Below are positions 17,876 to 26,894 of a stretch of DNA of 64,000 nt, piece after piece. Position numbers and translations under genes: made by a program. The DNA lies in assembly GCA_024508935.1 (NCBI GenBank), contig JANINW010000037.1:1-64000 (forward strand), read 5' to 3'. Under the pieces are notes generated by a model, which worked only from the letters and a program-made list of their open reading frames with translations, was not told the DNA's origin and ran no database searches. The DNA is from Flavipsychrobacter sp. Its GTDB lineage: Bacteria > Bacteroidota > Bacteroidia > Chitinophagales > Chitinophagaceae. How positions within the stretch are numbered: position 1 is the first letter of the stretch; every line of letters begins with the position of its first letter.

Positions 17876-18508
17876 CTATTCTTTTTCTTTCAGCAGTTCG
17901 CCTATATCTCCTATCAGTTGGTTCACTTCGCCAATATCTGTGCCCTTGTACTGGCCGCGTATGCGTCCGCCGCGGTCTACTAATACAAACCTGTCAGTGT
18001 GTATAAAATCGCTTTCAATATCGGTAATGGCTGTATCATCCGCAGCAGTCACTAAATAACTGTAGCGTGCCATATCATACAATTCTTTTTTGCTGCCGGT
18101 TAAGAATTCCCATTGTTTGGGATCTGCGTCAAAGCGCAGGCTATAAGCCTTCATGGCGCCAACGGTATCTTTCAGCGGGTCTACTGTATGTGAGAGTATC
18201 ATCACATCATTTTTGCCGCGGTAGGCTGCATATACCTTGCTCATATTTTCGTTCATGCGGGGGCATATCCCTTTACAGGTAGTGAAAAAATATTCCACTA
18301 CATATATCTTACCTTCCACATCTGCATTCGTTATGGTTTTGCCTTCCTGGTTGATGAAAGCAAAAGGCTTTACCTTATGCCCGGGGTTGCCGATGACTTT
18401 CAGGGTTTTAGGTTGTTCGCGTGTTACCTTGTAGAAATAGGTCATAAACACTGCAGCCAATATTATAAAGAAGCTGATAAGAATAACGGCGATTTTGTTC
18501 TTTTTCAT
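17876..18508 (-). CDS. SCO1/SenC family copper-binding thioredoxin-like protein
   Basis: A 210-residue membrane-anchored periplasmic protein: an N-terminal helix (IAVILISFFIILAAVFMTYFY) followed by a thioredoxin-like domain. The copper-binding CxxxC motif is present (TTCKGICPRMN) and the distal His lies in DFIHTDRFVLVD. SCO proteins deliver copper to the CuA site of cytochrome c oxidase or act as thiol reductases. The stop nearly touches the chrA stop (convergent, one nucleotide between). No cytochrome oxidase gene is nearby. Confidence 0.9.
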   Translation of the reverse strand: MKKNKIAVILISFFIILAAVFMTYFYKVTREQPKTLKVIGNPGHKVKPFAFINQEGKTITNADVEGKIYVVEYFFTTCKGICPRMNENMSKVYAAYRGKNDVMILSHTVDPLKDTVGAMKAYSLRFDADPKQWEFLTGSKKELYDMARYSYLVTAADDTAITDIESDFIHTDRFVLVDRGGRIRGQYKGTDIGEVNQLIGDIGELLKEKE

Positions 18509-18542
18509 AACGGCTGCAAAATTAGGTGCTACAGGCGGAATG

Positions 18543-18576
18543 AAAAAAGGATATTCTGTGAAGAATATCCTTTTTT
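18543..18576. terminator. Intrinsic terminator after small lipoprotein gene
   Basis: AAAAAAGGATATTC and GAATATCCTTTTTT form a 14-bp stem with a 6-nt loop and T-runs on both strands. It lies just past the stop of the 18596 lipoprotein gene and upstream of the SCO1-like gene. Confidence 0.8.
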
Positions 18577-18595
18577 ATATTATGTGTGGTTCTGT

Positions 18596-18826
18596 CTATA
18601 AGTGGCAATTGGTTGTACCGAGGCTGCCGCCGCTATTAGCCTGGTTTTCAAAGCGGTCGCATGCTTCATTCGCATCTTTGTAGCTTTGATTGTTCAGGTC
18701 GTGGGTCACCGTGTTTGATACACTGCCTACGCTGGTAGTACAGGTACAGGTGTAATCTTTTTTACATGAAGTAAAGGCCAATGTGCTCAGGGCAGCAATT
18801 CCTAATATCATTTTCACACTTTTCAT
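18596..18826 (-). CDS. Small Cys-containing lipoprotein, hypothetical
   Basis: A 76-residue protein with a lipoprotein signal ending STLAFTSC, so about 55 residues remain after processing. The mature part starts KKDYTCTCTTSVGS and has four further cysteines (two in CTC, one in EACDR, one in TNCHL), which may form disulfides. It resembles small Bacteroidota lipoproteins of unknown role. It stands alone with its own terminator downstream and leuS upstream. No function can be assigned. Confidence 0.7.
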   Translation of the reverse strand: MKSVKMILGIAALSTLAFTSCKKDYTCTCTTSVGSVSNTVTHDLNNQSYKDANEACDRFENQANSGGSLGTTNCHL

Positions 18827-18911
18827 AACATACAGTTTTGTTGGTTAATCAATTTTTTTCATGGTTATAGTTTAAAAAACCATGCCAACCGTATGCTATG
18901 TAATGTGAAAA

Positions 18912-21704
18912 CTATACTACCACATTGATCATTTTTCCTTTTACATAAATGAACTTCTTATGTTCTTTACCGTCCATCCATTTCTGTATAGTAGCGTCTG
19001 CCAGCACTTCCTGCTGCAGGATGCTTTCTTCAATATCCAGGGGAAATTCCATTTCAACCCTTGTTTTACCATTTACTGCAACAGGATATTTTTTTGTGTT
19101 TTCCGCAATATATTGTTCTTCATATTTTGGGAACGGCGCATCTAACACGGTAGTCTCATGGCTAAACTGGTGCCACAGTTCTTCAGCAATATGCGGCGCA
19201 AATGAGGCTATGATAACAGATAATGCTTCGAGTATCGTACGCTTGTGGCAGTTAAGCGCAGAGAGTTCATTGACACATATCATGAACTGTGCTACGCTGG
19301 TATTGAAGGAGAAGCGTTCAATATCTTCACCTACTTTCTTGATCGTCTTGTGAATGATACGCAGCTCTGCTTCTGTTGGTGCATCATCTGTAACGATCCA
19401 GCCTTTCTGCTCATCGAAATAAAGACGCCACATTTTTTTCAGGAAACGGTGTACACCTTCAATGCCTTTGGTATCCCATGGCTTGCTGATGTCTATCGGC
19501 CCCAGGAACATTTCATACATGCGGAATGTATCGGCACCATATTGAGCAACAATATCGTCGGGATTGACAACATTGTATTTCGATTTAGACATTTTCTCTA
19601 CTTCTGCACCGCAGATATATTTACCATCTTCCAGAACGAATTCGGCATCCGCATATTCAGGCCGCCAGTTTTTGAATGCTTCAATATTCAGTTCTGTACC
19701 ATTCACAAAATTTACATCAACGCGTACTGCAGTGGTATCAAATTGTGCAGCCAATCCTTTTGAAACGAATTTATTCTCACCATTTACCCGGTAAGCAAAC
19801 CTTGAGCTACCCTGTATCATGCCCTGATTCACCAGTTTCTTAAACGGCTCTTCAAAGCCTATATGCCCCAGGTCGTATAATGCTTTCGTCCACATGCGGC
19901 TATATAGCAAATGGCCTACAGCGTGCTCGGTGCCGCCTATATATATATCTACTTCGCGCCAATAATCGGTAGCATTGCGCGATGCGAAAGTGTCGTTATT
20001 ATGCGGGTCCATATAGCGCAGGAAATACCAGCTGCTCCCGGCATAGCCGGGCATAGTATTGGTCTCGCGCATACCCGCATGAGTATCTACCCATTCCTGC
20101 ACATTGGCCAGGGGGCCTTCGCCTTCAGGGCCGGGTTTGTAATTTTCTACCAGCGGCAGTTCTACCGGCAATTGCTGCAATGCAGGATGTGCATTCAGTT
20201 CAGCTTCGTCTATGCTATACGGCATGCCTTTTATGTAGATGATAGGGAAGGGCTCGCCCCAATAGCGCTGGCGGCTGAAGCCCGCATCGCGCAGTTTATA
20301 ATTTACTTTCGCCTTGCCAATGCCTGCGTCTTCTATAGCGCGTATAGCAATGTCTCCCGCTTTGGCTATTTCTATACCATTCAGGAACCCACTGTTTTCC
20401 AGCGTACCTATCTTCTCGGTATAAGCTTCCTGTTCATTGTAATTGTTGCCAAAAATATTGGTGATTGGTATCTCGAAATGCTTAGCAAAGGCATGGTCGC
20501 GGTCATCACCGCTTGGTACCGCCATGATAGCACCTGTACCATAGCCTGCCAGTACATACTCCGATATCCATACAGGTATCTTCCGTTTATTGAAAGGGTG
20601 TGTAACCGTAGCCCCCGTAAAGCAGCCTGTTACCTGTTTTACTTCTGCCATACGCTCGCGTTCGCTACGGCTCTGTACATACTTCTTATATTCTTCTATT
20701 TCGTGTTTTTGCTCGGGTGTGGTCAGTGTCTCTACCAGGTCATGTTCCGGTGCCAATACCATAAAGTCTACGCCAAATATGGTATCGGGGCGGGTAGTGA
20801 ATACCGTGATATGCGTATCCACCATGCCATCCACTTCAAAGCGCACTTCGGCACCATTGCTTTTACCTATCCAGTTGCGCTGCATTTCCTTCATCGCATC
20901 TGTCCAGTCCAGTGTTTCAAGGCTGGTAAGCAGGCGTTCTGCATATTCTGTAATGCGCAAAAACCACTGGCGCATCTGTTTGCGTATCACCGGGTAACCG
21001 CCGCGTTCAGATACACCGTTCACTACTTCATCGTTGGCCAATACCGTTCCCAATGCTTCGCACCACCACACTTCGGCATAGCCCTGGTAGGCCAGGCGGT
21101 AGCGCATCAGTGTTTCACGCCTTTCCTTTTCCGGCATCGATTTCCAGGCTTTGGCATCGAAGCAAAATTGCGCATCATCCGGGCATATATGGTTGTTATT
21201 GCCTTCTTTTTCAAAAACAGCAACCAGTTCGCTAATGGGCCTGGCTTTGTTTTGCTTCCTGTCGTACCAGCTATGAAACAACTGCAGGAATATCCATTGT
21301 GTCCATTTGTAATACTGCGGGTCGCTGGTGCGTACCTGGCGGTCCCAATCATAGCAAAAGCCTATATTGTCCAATTGCTCCCTGTAGCGGGCAATGTTCT
21401 TCTCTGTGGTTACAGCAGGGTGCTGTCCTGTTTCCAGCGCATATTGTTCTGCAGGCAGGCCAAAGGCATCAAAGCCCATGGGGTGCAATACATTGTAGCC
21501 GCGCTGGCGTTTATAGCGCGCATATATATCAGAAGCAATATAACCTAACGGGTGCCCCACATGCAGCCCTGCCCCACTGGGGTAAGGGAACATATCCAGT
21601 ATGTAAAATTTAGGCTTTGAAGTGTCATTATCCACCTTGTAAACCTGCTGCTGCTGCCAGTACTGCTTCCATTTCTTTTCTATGGCACTAAACGCGTATT
21701 CCAT
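18912..21704 (-). CDS. leuS: Leucine--tRNA ligase
   Basis: A class I aminoacyl-tRNA synthetase of 930 residues that charges tRNA-Leu. The HIGH-type motif is FPYPSGAGLHVGHPLGY near residue 45 and the KMSKS motif is VEKMSKSKYNVVNPDD near residue 700. The CP1 editing domain between them has the TTRPDTIFG threonine-rich motif and GTGAIMAVPSGDDRDHAFA. A Bacteroidota-type insertion (SELVAVFEKEGNNNH) is present near residue 165. The C-terminal tRNA-binding domain is complete. Monocistronic by context. Confidence 0.97.
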   Translation of the reverse strand: MEYAFSAIEKKWKQYWQQQQVYKVDNDTSKPKFYILDMFPYPSGAGLHVGHPLGYIASDIYARYKRQRGYNVLHPMGFDAFGLPAEQYALETGQHPAVTTEKNIARYREQLDNIGFCYDWDRQVRTSDPQYYKWTQWIFLQLFHSWYDRKQNKARPISELVAVFEKEGNNNHICPDDAQFCFDAKAWKSMPEKERRETLMRYRLAYQGYAEVWWCEALGTVLANDEVVNGVSERGGYPVIRKQMRQWFLRITEYAERLLTSLETLDWTDAMKEMQRNWIGKSNGAEVRFEVDGMVDTHITVFTTRPDTIFGVDFMVLAPEHDLVETLTTPEQKHEIEEYKKYVQSRSERERMAEVKQVTGCFTGATVTHPFNKRKIPVWISEYVLAGYGTGAIMAVPSGDDRDHAFAKHFEIPITNIFGNNYNEQEAYTEKIGTLENSGFLNGIEIAKAGDIAIRAIEDAGIGKAKVNYKLRDAGFSRQRYWGEPFPIIYIKGMPYSIDEAELNAHPALQQLPVELPLVENYKPGPEGEGPLANVQEWVDTHAGMRETNTMPGYAGSSWYFLRYMDPHNNDTFASRNATDYWREVDIYIGGTEHAVGHLLYSRMWTKALYDLGHIGFEEPFKKLVNQGMIQGSSRFAYRVNGENKFVSKGLAAQFDTTAVRVDVNFVNGTELNIEAFKNWRPEYADAEFVLEDGKYICGAEVEKMSKSKYNVVNPDDIVAQYGADTFRMYEMFLGPIDISKPWDTKGIEGVHRFLKKMWRLYFDEQKGWIVTDDAPTEAELRIIHKTIKKVGEDIERFSFNTSVAQFMICVNELSALNCHKRTILEALSVIIASFAPHIAEELWHQFSHETTVLDAPFPKYEEQYIAENTKKYPVAVNGKTRVEMEFPLDIEESILQQEVLADATIQKWMDGKEHKKFIYVKGKMINVVV

Positions 21705-21730
21705 AACTCTTTATATAGTAAAAACGATGC

Positions 21731-21738
21731 CAAAAGTA
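21731..21738 (-). promoter_or_regulatory. Candidate Bacteroidota -7 element of leuS
   Basis: On the minus strand the sequence reads TACTTTTG, a match to TAnnTTTG, 27 nt before the leuS ATG. The -33 element is not clear. Confidence 0.5.
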
Positions 21739-21779
21739 AGGCTATTGGGGCAAAAGGCGAAAAGGGCGGCAGAGCTGTG

Positions 21780-22247
21780 CTATTTGCATTCGGTACGGTC
21801 ATACACAAAATCGCCGCCGAAGTTTATAATGAAGTGAGTGGTGCACAGGCGTTCGCTGTAAACGATCTCTTTGTGCTTGTCTTTGATGGCAATTTTTACC
21901 GGCATGGTATAGATATGGGCGTTCTGGCCGTCGTATAGCAGGTTGCTGATGAAGAATATAGGGTAGCCTGCTTTTTGTGCTTTATACAGCATGCCGGTTT
22001 GTACAGGGTCTATATACAACAGTTTGTGGCCGTTAAGTGTATCGGGGAAATCAATGGTATAGTTTTGTTTTAGGAGGCAGATGGTTTTGGAGGCTTTGGC
22101 TTTTTCAGACAGGAAGGCAGCATCCCCGTTTTTGTTGGTCAGCTGCTGCAGGGCCTGCAGGTAGCACTTCTGCGCTTTACCAATGGTACCCGACTGGGCA
22201 CAGCAGCAGAAGGGAAGGAATGCCAGCAGGTACAGGAACTGTTTCAT
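21780..22247 (-). CDS. Secreted hypothetical protein
   Basis: A 155-residue protein with a signal peptide (MKQFLYLLAFLPFCCCAQ). Cleavage could be signal peptidase I after CCA, or lipidation at one of the three consecutive cysteines. The mature part has a short helical start (KAQKCYLQALQQL) and a beta-rich remainder ending FGGDFVYDRTECK. I recognise no domain. The strong hairpin after the next gene upstream suggests separate transcription. It may be envelope-associated. Confidence 0.65.
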   Translation of the reverse strand: MKQFLYLLAFLPFCCCAQSGTIGKAQKCYLQALQQLTNKNGDAAFLSEKAKASKTICLLKQNYTIDFPDTLNGHKLLYIDPVQTGMLYKAQKAGYPIFFISNLLYDGQNAHIYTMPVKIAIKDKHKEIVYSERLCTTHFIINFGGDFVYDRTECK

Positions 22248-22275
22248 ATCAGATAGGTTATGTCTTTAAATAAAT

Positions 22276-22300
22276 ATCCCCCGGCTATTGGCCGGGGGAT
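22276..22300. terminator. GC-rich terminator hairpin
   Basis: ATCCCCCGGC and GCCGGGGGAT form a perfect 10-bp stem with a 5-nt loop, just after the stop of the 22323-22766 gene. The following sequence on the minus strand is AT-rich but not a pure T-run. Confidence 0.65.
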
Positions 22301-22322
22301 AAAGGTATGAATCAGTTATTAT

Positions 22323-22766
22323 TTAATTTCCCATCAATATAGGCAGGTACAGGTCGTATGTACGTTCTATAGTGTCTACCACTTTGAACGGACCACCGCC
22401 TACCAGGGTAGTATCGTTGCTGGCATCGTACCCGCGGCCATACAGGTAATAGTTACCTTTTTTCAGGTTTTTGAATATAGCCCTTGGCAAGCCATCTATA
22501 GATGTAACATTAACGGCAGTATCAAAGCCTACTGTATCAGCCGGGAAGCTGGTTGCAGTATTGGGCTTGGCCAGGGTGTCATATTTAATATAAATACGGC
22601 AGGTGTCAATATACCTGTCGTGGAATTTAGGCATTACACGAAGGGTGGCCTTGCCTCCCGTACCGCCAATGGCGCGAGGCTCAGCAGGAAAAACTTCAGT
22701 TTTACGGGCACAGCCGGCAGCTGCAGCAACCATTACCAGTACAGCAATAATATGTTTAGTACGCAT
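22323..22766 (-). CDS. Lipoprotein, hypothetical
   Basis: A 147-residue protein with a lipoprotein signal and lipobox MVAAAAGC after which the mature chain begins ARKTEVFPAEP. The text KATLRVMPKFHDRYIDTCRIYIKYDTLAKP and IDGLPRAIFKNLKKGNYYLYGRGYDAS resembles small Ig-like or transthyretin-like beta domains of Bacteroidota lipoproteins, where the last phrase is often part of a carboxypeptidase-regulatory-like strand pair. That reading is weak. It is monocistronic, with a hairpin behind it. Confidence 0.65.
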   Translation of the reverse strand: MRTKHIIAVLVMVAAAAGCARKTEVFPAEPRAIGGTGGKATLRVMPKFHDRYIDTCRIYIKYDTLAKPNTATSFPADTVGFDTAVNVTSIDGLPRAIFKNLKKGNYYLYGRGYDASNDTTLVGGGPFKVVDTIERTYDLYLPILMGN

Positions 22767-22902
22767 AATGCTTTAAAGATATGACTTGTTTGCATTTTAC
22801 AAAATACCCCGGTAAAAAAATATGACGCCCTATATCGCCATTAAAGTGCTGATTATAATGAATAAATGACAGTGCGGTTAACAATTGTAATTCTATTAAA
22901 TG

Positions 22903-22910
22903 TACTTTTG
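22903..22910 (+). promoter_or_regulatory. Candidate -7 element upstream of 22936 gene
   Basis: TACTTTTG matches TAnnTTTG and lies 25 nt before the ATG of the lipoprotein gene. A TTG (part of CAATTG) lies about 15 nt upstream, closer than the usual -33 spacing. Confidence 0.5.
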
Positions 22911-22935
22911 CAACCGCCTGTAGCGTTAATACATT

Positions 22936-23424
22936 ATGCGTAAGACTTATTTTATACTCTGCCTGTCCATTCTTACTATAGCCTTCGGGGCCTGCTGTAA
23001 AAAGCGCCAGTATTGTACTACCGATAAGCTGTCTGTTATTTTTACAGGCTTTAACCGTTCTGATATCCGGACAGTATGGTTGAAACGCTATAAAGCAGGT
23101 GAGCCGAAAGTAAAAGCACTCGATTCTTCCCAGTTTGTGTACAATGGCAATACGCCTTTGCCGGTAGGGAACAAAAAAGATACGATCGCATTCTCTGACT
23201 ATTCCAGGACATCAGGCTCCCTAAATGGCATTTACCCGGGCAACGACTGGCTGATCCTGGCACAATCTATAAACGGCTATTATACGATAGACCTTATTGC
23301 AGATGAAGGGCATACCTCCGAAATAGTAAAATGCGGGGAAAATGGCGGCTGTATCAATAAAGTAGCCCATTATTTTACCCAGGGCGCGTATCATAACGGT
23401 AATACGGCTTATATACAAAGATAG
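22936..23424 (+). CDS. Lipoprotein-like hypothetical protein
   Basis: A 162-residue protein with a signal sequence ending LTIAFGAC, followed by a second Cys and a basic KKRQYC. Lipidation at the first Cys is likely. The mature part has SVIFTGFNRSDIRTVWLKRYKAG and a later PGNDWLILAQSINGYYTIDLIADEGHTSEIVKCG, which reads like a single beta-rich domain. No family is recognised. It is followed 82 nt later by murF-alr on the same strand, but there is no evidence of a shared role. Confidence 0.65.
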   Translation: MRKTYFILCLSILTIAFGACCKKRQYCTTDKLSVIFTGFNRSDIRTVWLKRYKAGEPKVKALDSSQFVYNGNTPLPVGNKKDTIAFSDYSRTSGSLNGIYPGNDWLILAQSINGYYTIDLIADEGHTSEIVKCGENGGCINKVAHYFTQGAYHNGNTAYIQR

Positions 23425-23506
23425 GAGGCAAACATATGGCGGTGCGATCTGTTATCTCATCGCCTAATTGTTTAATTTTCCAGACTAATCGTTTAATTTT
23501 TACATA

Positions 23507-26032
23507 ATGGATCATAACGGGCAAAGGCCGGATATGGAGCAATTGCGCCAATGGTGCAATGGAGTATGGCTGGTTAATTATAACAGCCACATGCCGGTTG
23601 AAGAGCTGGTTATAGATACACGTAAAATAGCACAGGCCGAGCAGGCGCTGTTCATAGCACTTAAAACCGAGCGCCGGGACGGCCATACTTTTATACAGGA
23701 TGCTTATGAAAAAGGTGTCCGTAATTTTTTAGTGGATGAAGATGTAGAGACGGGCCTGTTTCCTGCCAGCAATTTTATACTCACTACCGATAATACAAAT
23801 GCCCTGCAGCAGATAGCAGCGGGTTATAGAAAACTGTTCCATATACCGGTGATAGGTGTTACGGGCAGTAATGGTAAAACAGTAGTGAAGGAATGGCTGT
23901 ATCAACTGCTCTCCGAAGATTATAATTCGGTACGCAGCCCCAAGAGCTATAATTCGCAAATAGGCGTGCCGCTTTCTGTATGGCTGCTGGAGCAGGAAAC
24001 GGAACTGGGTATATTTGAAGCAGGTATATCGCAGCCCAATGAGATGGCCAGGCTGGAACGCATTATACAGCCCACCATAGGGGTATTTACCAATATTGGG
24101 GAAGCGCATAGTGAAGGCTTTATGAACATCCGGCAGAAGGTGAATGAAAAGTTGGTGCTGTTTCGCTATGCCCGGCAACTGGTATATTGCAAAGATTACC
24201 CCGAACTGAACCAGTGCATGGCACAATATGTGAACAATGTGCGGAATGCAGACGGAACGGGGCAGTTGCAATTATTTACCTGGTCGCAAAAAACAGATGC
24301 TGACCTGCAGATAACCGATATAAAAAAAGACCGCTATAAGGCAGTGATAGAAGGGGTTTATAATGGTAGCAATATAAGTATCACTATACCATTCTCCGAT
24401 CCTGCATCTATTGAAAATGCCATACACTGCTGGTGCGTGATGCTATTGCTGAGCATACCGCAGCAGCAGATAGCAGAACGGATGCTGACGCTGGTGCCGG
24501 TATCTATGCGCCTGGAACTGAGGCATGGCATAAACGACTGTACGATAATTAATGATACTTATAATTCAGACCTTACCTCTTTACTGATAGCGTTGGACTA
24601 CCTCGATCAGCAAAAGCAGCACCAGAAGCATACGCTGATACTGAGTGATATGCTGCAGATAGCCAAGCCGGATGGCGAATTGTACGAGGAGGTAGCAGAA
24701 CTGGTAAGCCGCCGCGGTATACAGCGCATCATAGGTATAGGGCCGGCCTTGTTTAAGAATAAAGCTGCCTTCAGGCAATACAAAAAGCTGCGCAGCATAT
24801 TCTTCAAGACCACGGCAGATTTCCTAAAACAGTATCACCTCATCACCTTTGAAAATGAGGCTATATTGCTGAAAGGTGCGCGTACGTTCCGTTTTGAAAA
24901 GATCAGCAGCCTGCTGGAACAGAAAGTACACCAGACAGTGCTTTCCATCAATCTTTCATCACTGACACATAACCTGAACGTATTTCGTAAAACAGTAGGA
25001 CCAAAGGTGAAGATAATGGCCATGGTCAAAGCCTTCTCTTATGGCGCCGGCAGCTACGAAATAGCCCACTTGCTGCAATACTCGGGTGTAGATTATTTAT
25101 CGGTAGCGTATACCGATGAAGGTATTGCTTTGCGCAAGGCAGGTATTACTATGCCCATTATGGTGATGAGCCCCGATGCAGCATCGTTTGACCGTATGAT
25201 AGCCTGGAAGCTGGAACCGGAGATATTCAATATCCAGTCCTTCCACAGGTTTACTGAAATAGCCAATACACTGCATGTGTATGAATACCCTGTGCATATC
25301 AAATTAGACACAGGCATGCACCGGCTGGGCTTTATGCCGCATGAAATAGATGCACTGGTGCAGGAACTGGAAAACAACCCGTATGTAAAAGTGGCCAGCA
25401 TATTCAGCCACCTTGCTGCCAGCGAAGATCCGCTGCAGGATGGTTTTACAGAGCACCAGCACAAAGTATTTGAAGAAGTAAGTACCCGGCTGATGCAGCA
25501 ATTGCATTACAAGCCGCTCAGGCATATCTGTAATTCGGCAGCTATAGCGCGCCATCCTGAGCTACATTATGATATGGTACGTTTGGGCCTGGGCCTGTAT
25601 GGTATAGACAGCAGTAAATCGCTTACCTCAGAATTGCGGCAGATAGGCACACTTAAAACCGTAATAGCACAAATAAAAACCATTCCTGCCGGTGAAACAG
25701 TAGGCTACAACCGCATGGGCCATGCTGATAAAGAAATGCGCATAGCTACTATCTGCATAGGCTATGCAGATGGCTATCCACGCGCATTGGGCAATGGTAA
25801 AGCGCATGTGCTCATCCATAACAAACCTGCTAAGCTGATAGGCATAGTATGCATGGATATGTGCATGGTAGATATTTCCGATATTCCTGAAGCACAGGAA
25901 GGCGATGAAGTAATTGTTTTCAGTCCACAATTGCCGGTAGGGCAGTTAGCATCATGGTCGGGCACTATCCCATACGAGATCATGACCGGTATATCGCAGC
26001 GCGTAAAACGGGTGTACGAAAACGAAGTATAG
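23507..26032 (+). CDS. murF-alr: Bifunctional MurF / alanine racemase fusion
   Basis: An 841-residue fusion. Residues 1 to about 440 are UDP-MurNAc-tripeptide:D-Ala-D-Ala ligase, with the ATP-binding GVTGSNGKTVVKEWL, the SYNSQIGVPLSVW segment and INDTYNSDLTSLL. Residues from about 465 on are a PLP-dependent alanine racemase: MAMVKAFSYGAGSYEIA holds the PLP Lys, followed by HIKLDTGMHRLGF, HICNSAAI and GYADGYPRALGNGKAHV. One polypeptide therefore makes D-Ala and adds D-Ala-D-Ala to the peptidoglycan precursor. This fusion is known in Bacteroidota. D-Ala-D-Ala ligase itself (Ddl) is not in the window. Confidence 0.95.
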   Translation: MDHNGQRPDMEQLRQWCNGVWLVNYNSHMPVEELVIDTRKIAQAEQALFIALKTERRDGHTFIQDAYEKGVRNFLVDEDVETGLFPASNFILTTDNTNALQQIAAGYRKLFHIPVIGVTGSNGKTVVKEWLYQLLSEDYNSVRSPKSYNSQIGVPLSVWLLEQETELGIFEAGISQPNEMARLERIIQPTIGVFTNIGEAHSEGFMNIRQKVNEKLVLFRYARQLVYCKDYPELNQCMAQYVNNVRNADGTGQLQLFTWSQKTDADLQITDIKKDRYKAVIEGVYNGSNISITIPFSDPASIENAIHCWCVMLLLSIPQQQIAERMLTLVPVSMRLELRHGINDCTIINDTYNSDLTSLLIALDYLDQQKQHQKHTLILSDMLQIAKPDGELYEEVAELVSRRGIQRIIGIGPALFKNKAAFRQYKKLRSIFFKTTADFLKQYHLITFENEAILLKGARTFRFEKISSLLEQKVHQTVLSINLSSLTHNLNVFRKTVGPKVKIMAMVKAFSYGAGSYEIAHLLQYSGVDYLSVAYTDEGIALRKAGITMPIMVMSPDAASFDRMIAWKLEPEIFNIQSFHRFTEIANTLHVYEYPVHIKLDTGMHRLGFMPHEIDALVQELENNPYVKVASIFSHLAASEDPLQDGFTEHQHKVFEEVSTRLMQQLHYKPLRHICNSAAIARHPELHYDMVRLGLGLYGIDSSKSLTSELRQIGTLKTVIAQIKTIPAGETVGYNRMGHADKEMRIATICIGYADGYPRALGNGKAHVLIHNKPAKLIGIVCMDMCMVDISDIPEAQEGDEVIVFSPQLPVGQLASWSGTIPYEIMTGISQRVKRVYENEV

Positions 26033-26037
26033 CAGCC

Positions 26038-26781
26038 TTAGAGCAGCAATACAGATAACACGTAGTCGGCCAGCAAAATAAGAATACAGCTTACTACTAC
26101 CGATGTAGTTGAAGCACGTCCTATTTCCAATGCACCGCCCTGCACATTATAGCCATAATAGGCAGGTATAATAGAAATGATAAGTGAGAATACAAATGCC
26201 TTGGCCATGGCAAAGAACAGGTTGTACGGCAGGAAGCCTTGCGTAAGCCCTTGCCTGAACTGTTCTTCGGTGATGATGCTGGAAAATTTACCCGCTATAT
26301 AACCGCCACCAATGCTGATGGCAATAGATAAGATGATAAGACTGGGCACCATTATCATGGCAGCAATTATTTTAGGCAGCACCAGGTAGGTCTTAGTATT
26401 AATGCCCATTATTTCCAGTGCGTCTATCTGCTCGCTTACGCGCATATTACCCAGTTCTGATGCTATTTTAGAACCTACAACACCTGCCAGTACAATACAA
26501 ATAACGGTAGGCGAGAGTTCGAGTATGGTAGAGTCGCGGATGATCTGCGCAATAACCGGTTTAGGCACCAGCGGGCTGATAAGCTGGTACGCCGTTTGGA
26601 TAGTGAGTACCGCGCCCAGGAAGAAGGATATGACAATGACGATAGGGAGTGAGCGAATGCCAATATCATTACACTGCTCCATAAATTCCTTCCAATATAC
26701 GCGTGTGTTCTCGGGCCTGCTGATAGATTCCTTCAACATAATGGCGATACGGCCCAGGTGTTCCAAAAAGCGTTTCAGCAT
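26038..26781 (-). CDS. mlaE: MlaE-family ABC transporter permease
   Basis: The start at Met 26 of the track ORF (MLKRFLEHLGRIAIML) is preferred; the earlier codons run through the secDF terminator. The resulting 247 residues have five or six membrane helices and the family text FLGAVLTIQTAYQL, IARDS-like RDSTILELSPTVICIVLAGVVGSKIASELGNMRVSEQIDALEIMGIN, and a C-terminal ALEIGRASTTSVVVSCI. MlaE works with the ATPase MlaF and substrate-binding MlaD to move phospholipids across the envelope. Neither partner is adjacent: the 3' neighbour is convergent murF-alr, six nucleotides away. It may be complemented from elsewhere in the genome. Confidence 0.9.
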   Translation of the reverse strand: MLKRFLEHLGRIAIMLKESISRPENTRVYWKEFMEQCNDIGIRSLPIVIVISFFLGAVLTIQTAYQLISPLVPKPVIAQIIRDSTILELSPTVICIVLAGVVGSKIASELGNMRVSEQIDALEIMGINTKTYLVLPKIIAAMIMVPSLIILSIAISIGGGYIAGKFSSIITEEQFRQGLTQGFLPYNLFFAMAKAFVFSLIISIIPAYYGYNVQGGALEIGRASTTSVVVSCILILLADYVLSVLLL

Positions 26782-26840
26782 AGAGATACAAATGTAGGGG
26801 AATTCGTTAATAGCTATAATACTTCCCAATTCAATAAAAT

Positions 26841-26871
26841 AAAAATCCCGTTCCACCGGAACGGGATTTTT
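26841..26871. terminator. Intrinsic terminator of secDF
   Basis: AAAAATCCCGTTCC and GGAACGGGATTTTT form a 14-bp stem around a 3-nt loop, with T-runs on both strands. It sits 24 nt after the secDF stop and ahead of mlaE, so the two are separate transcripts. Confidence 0.85.
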
Positions 26872-26894
26872 ATTATTTCAAGGGCTTTTTTTAT

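Noticed and set aside
19911-21548. 545-codon plus-strand ORF antisense to leuS
   Set aside because: leuS is certain on the other strand; the antisense frame has no domain, is Tyr/Ile/Cys-rich and arises from codon bias. Long antisense shadows are common in this window.
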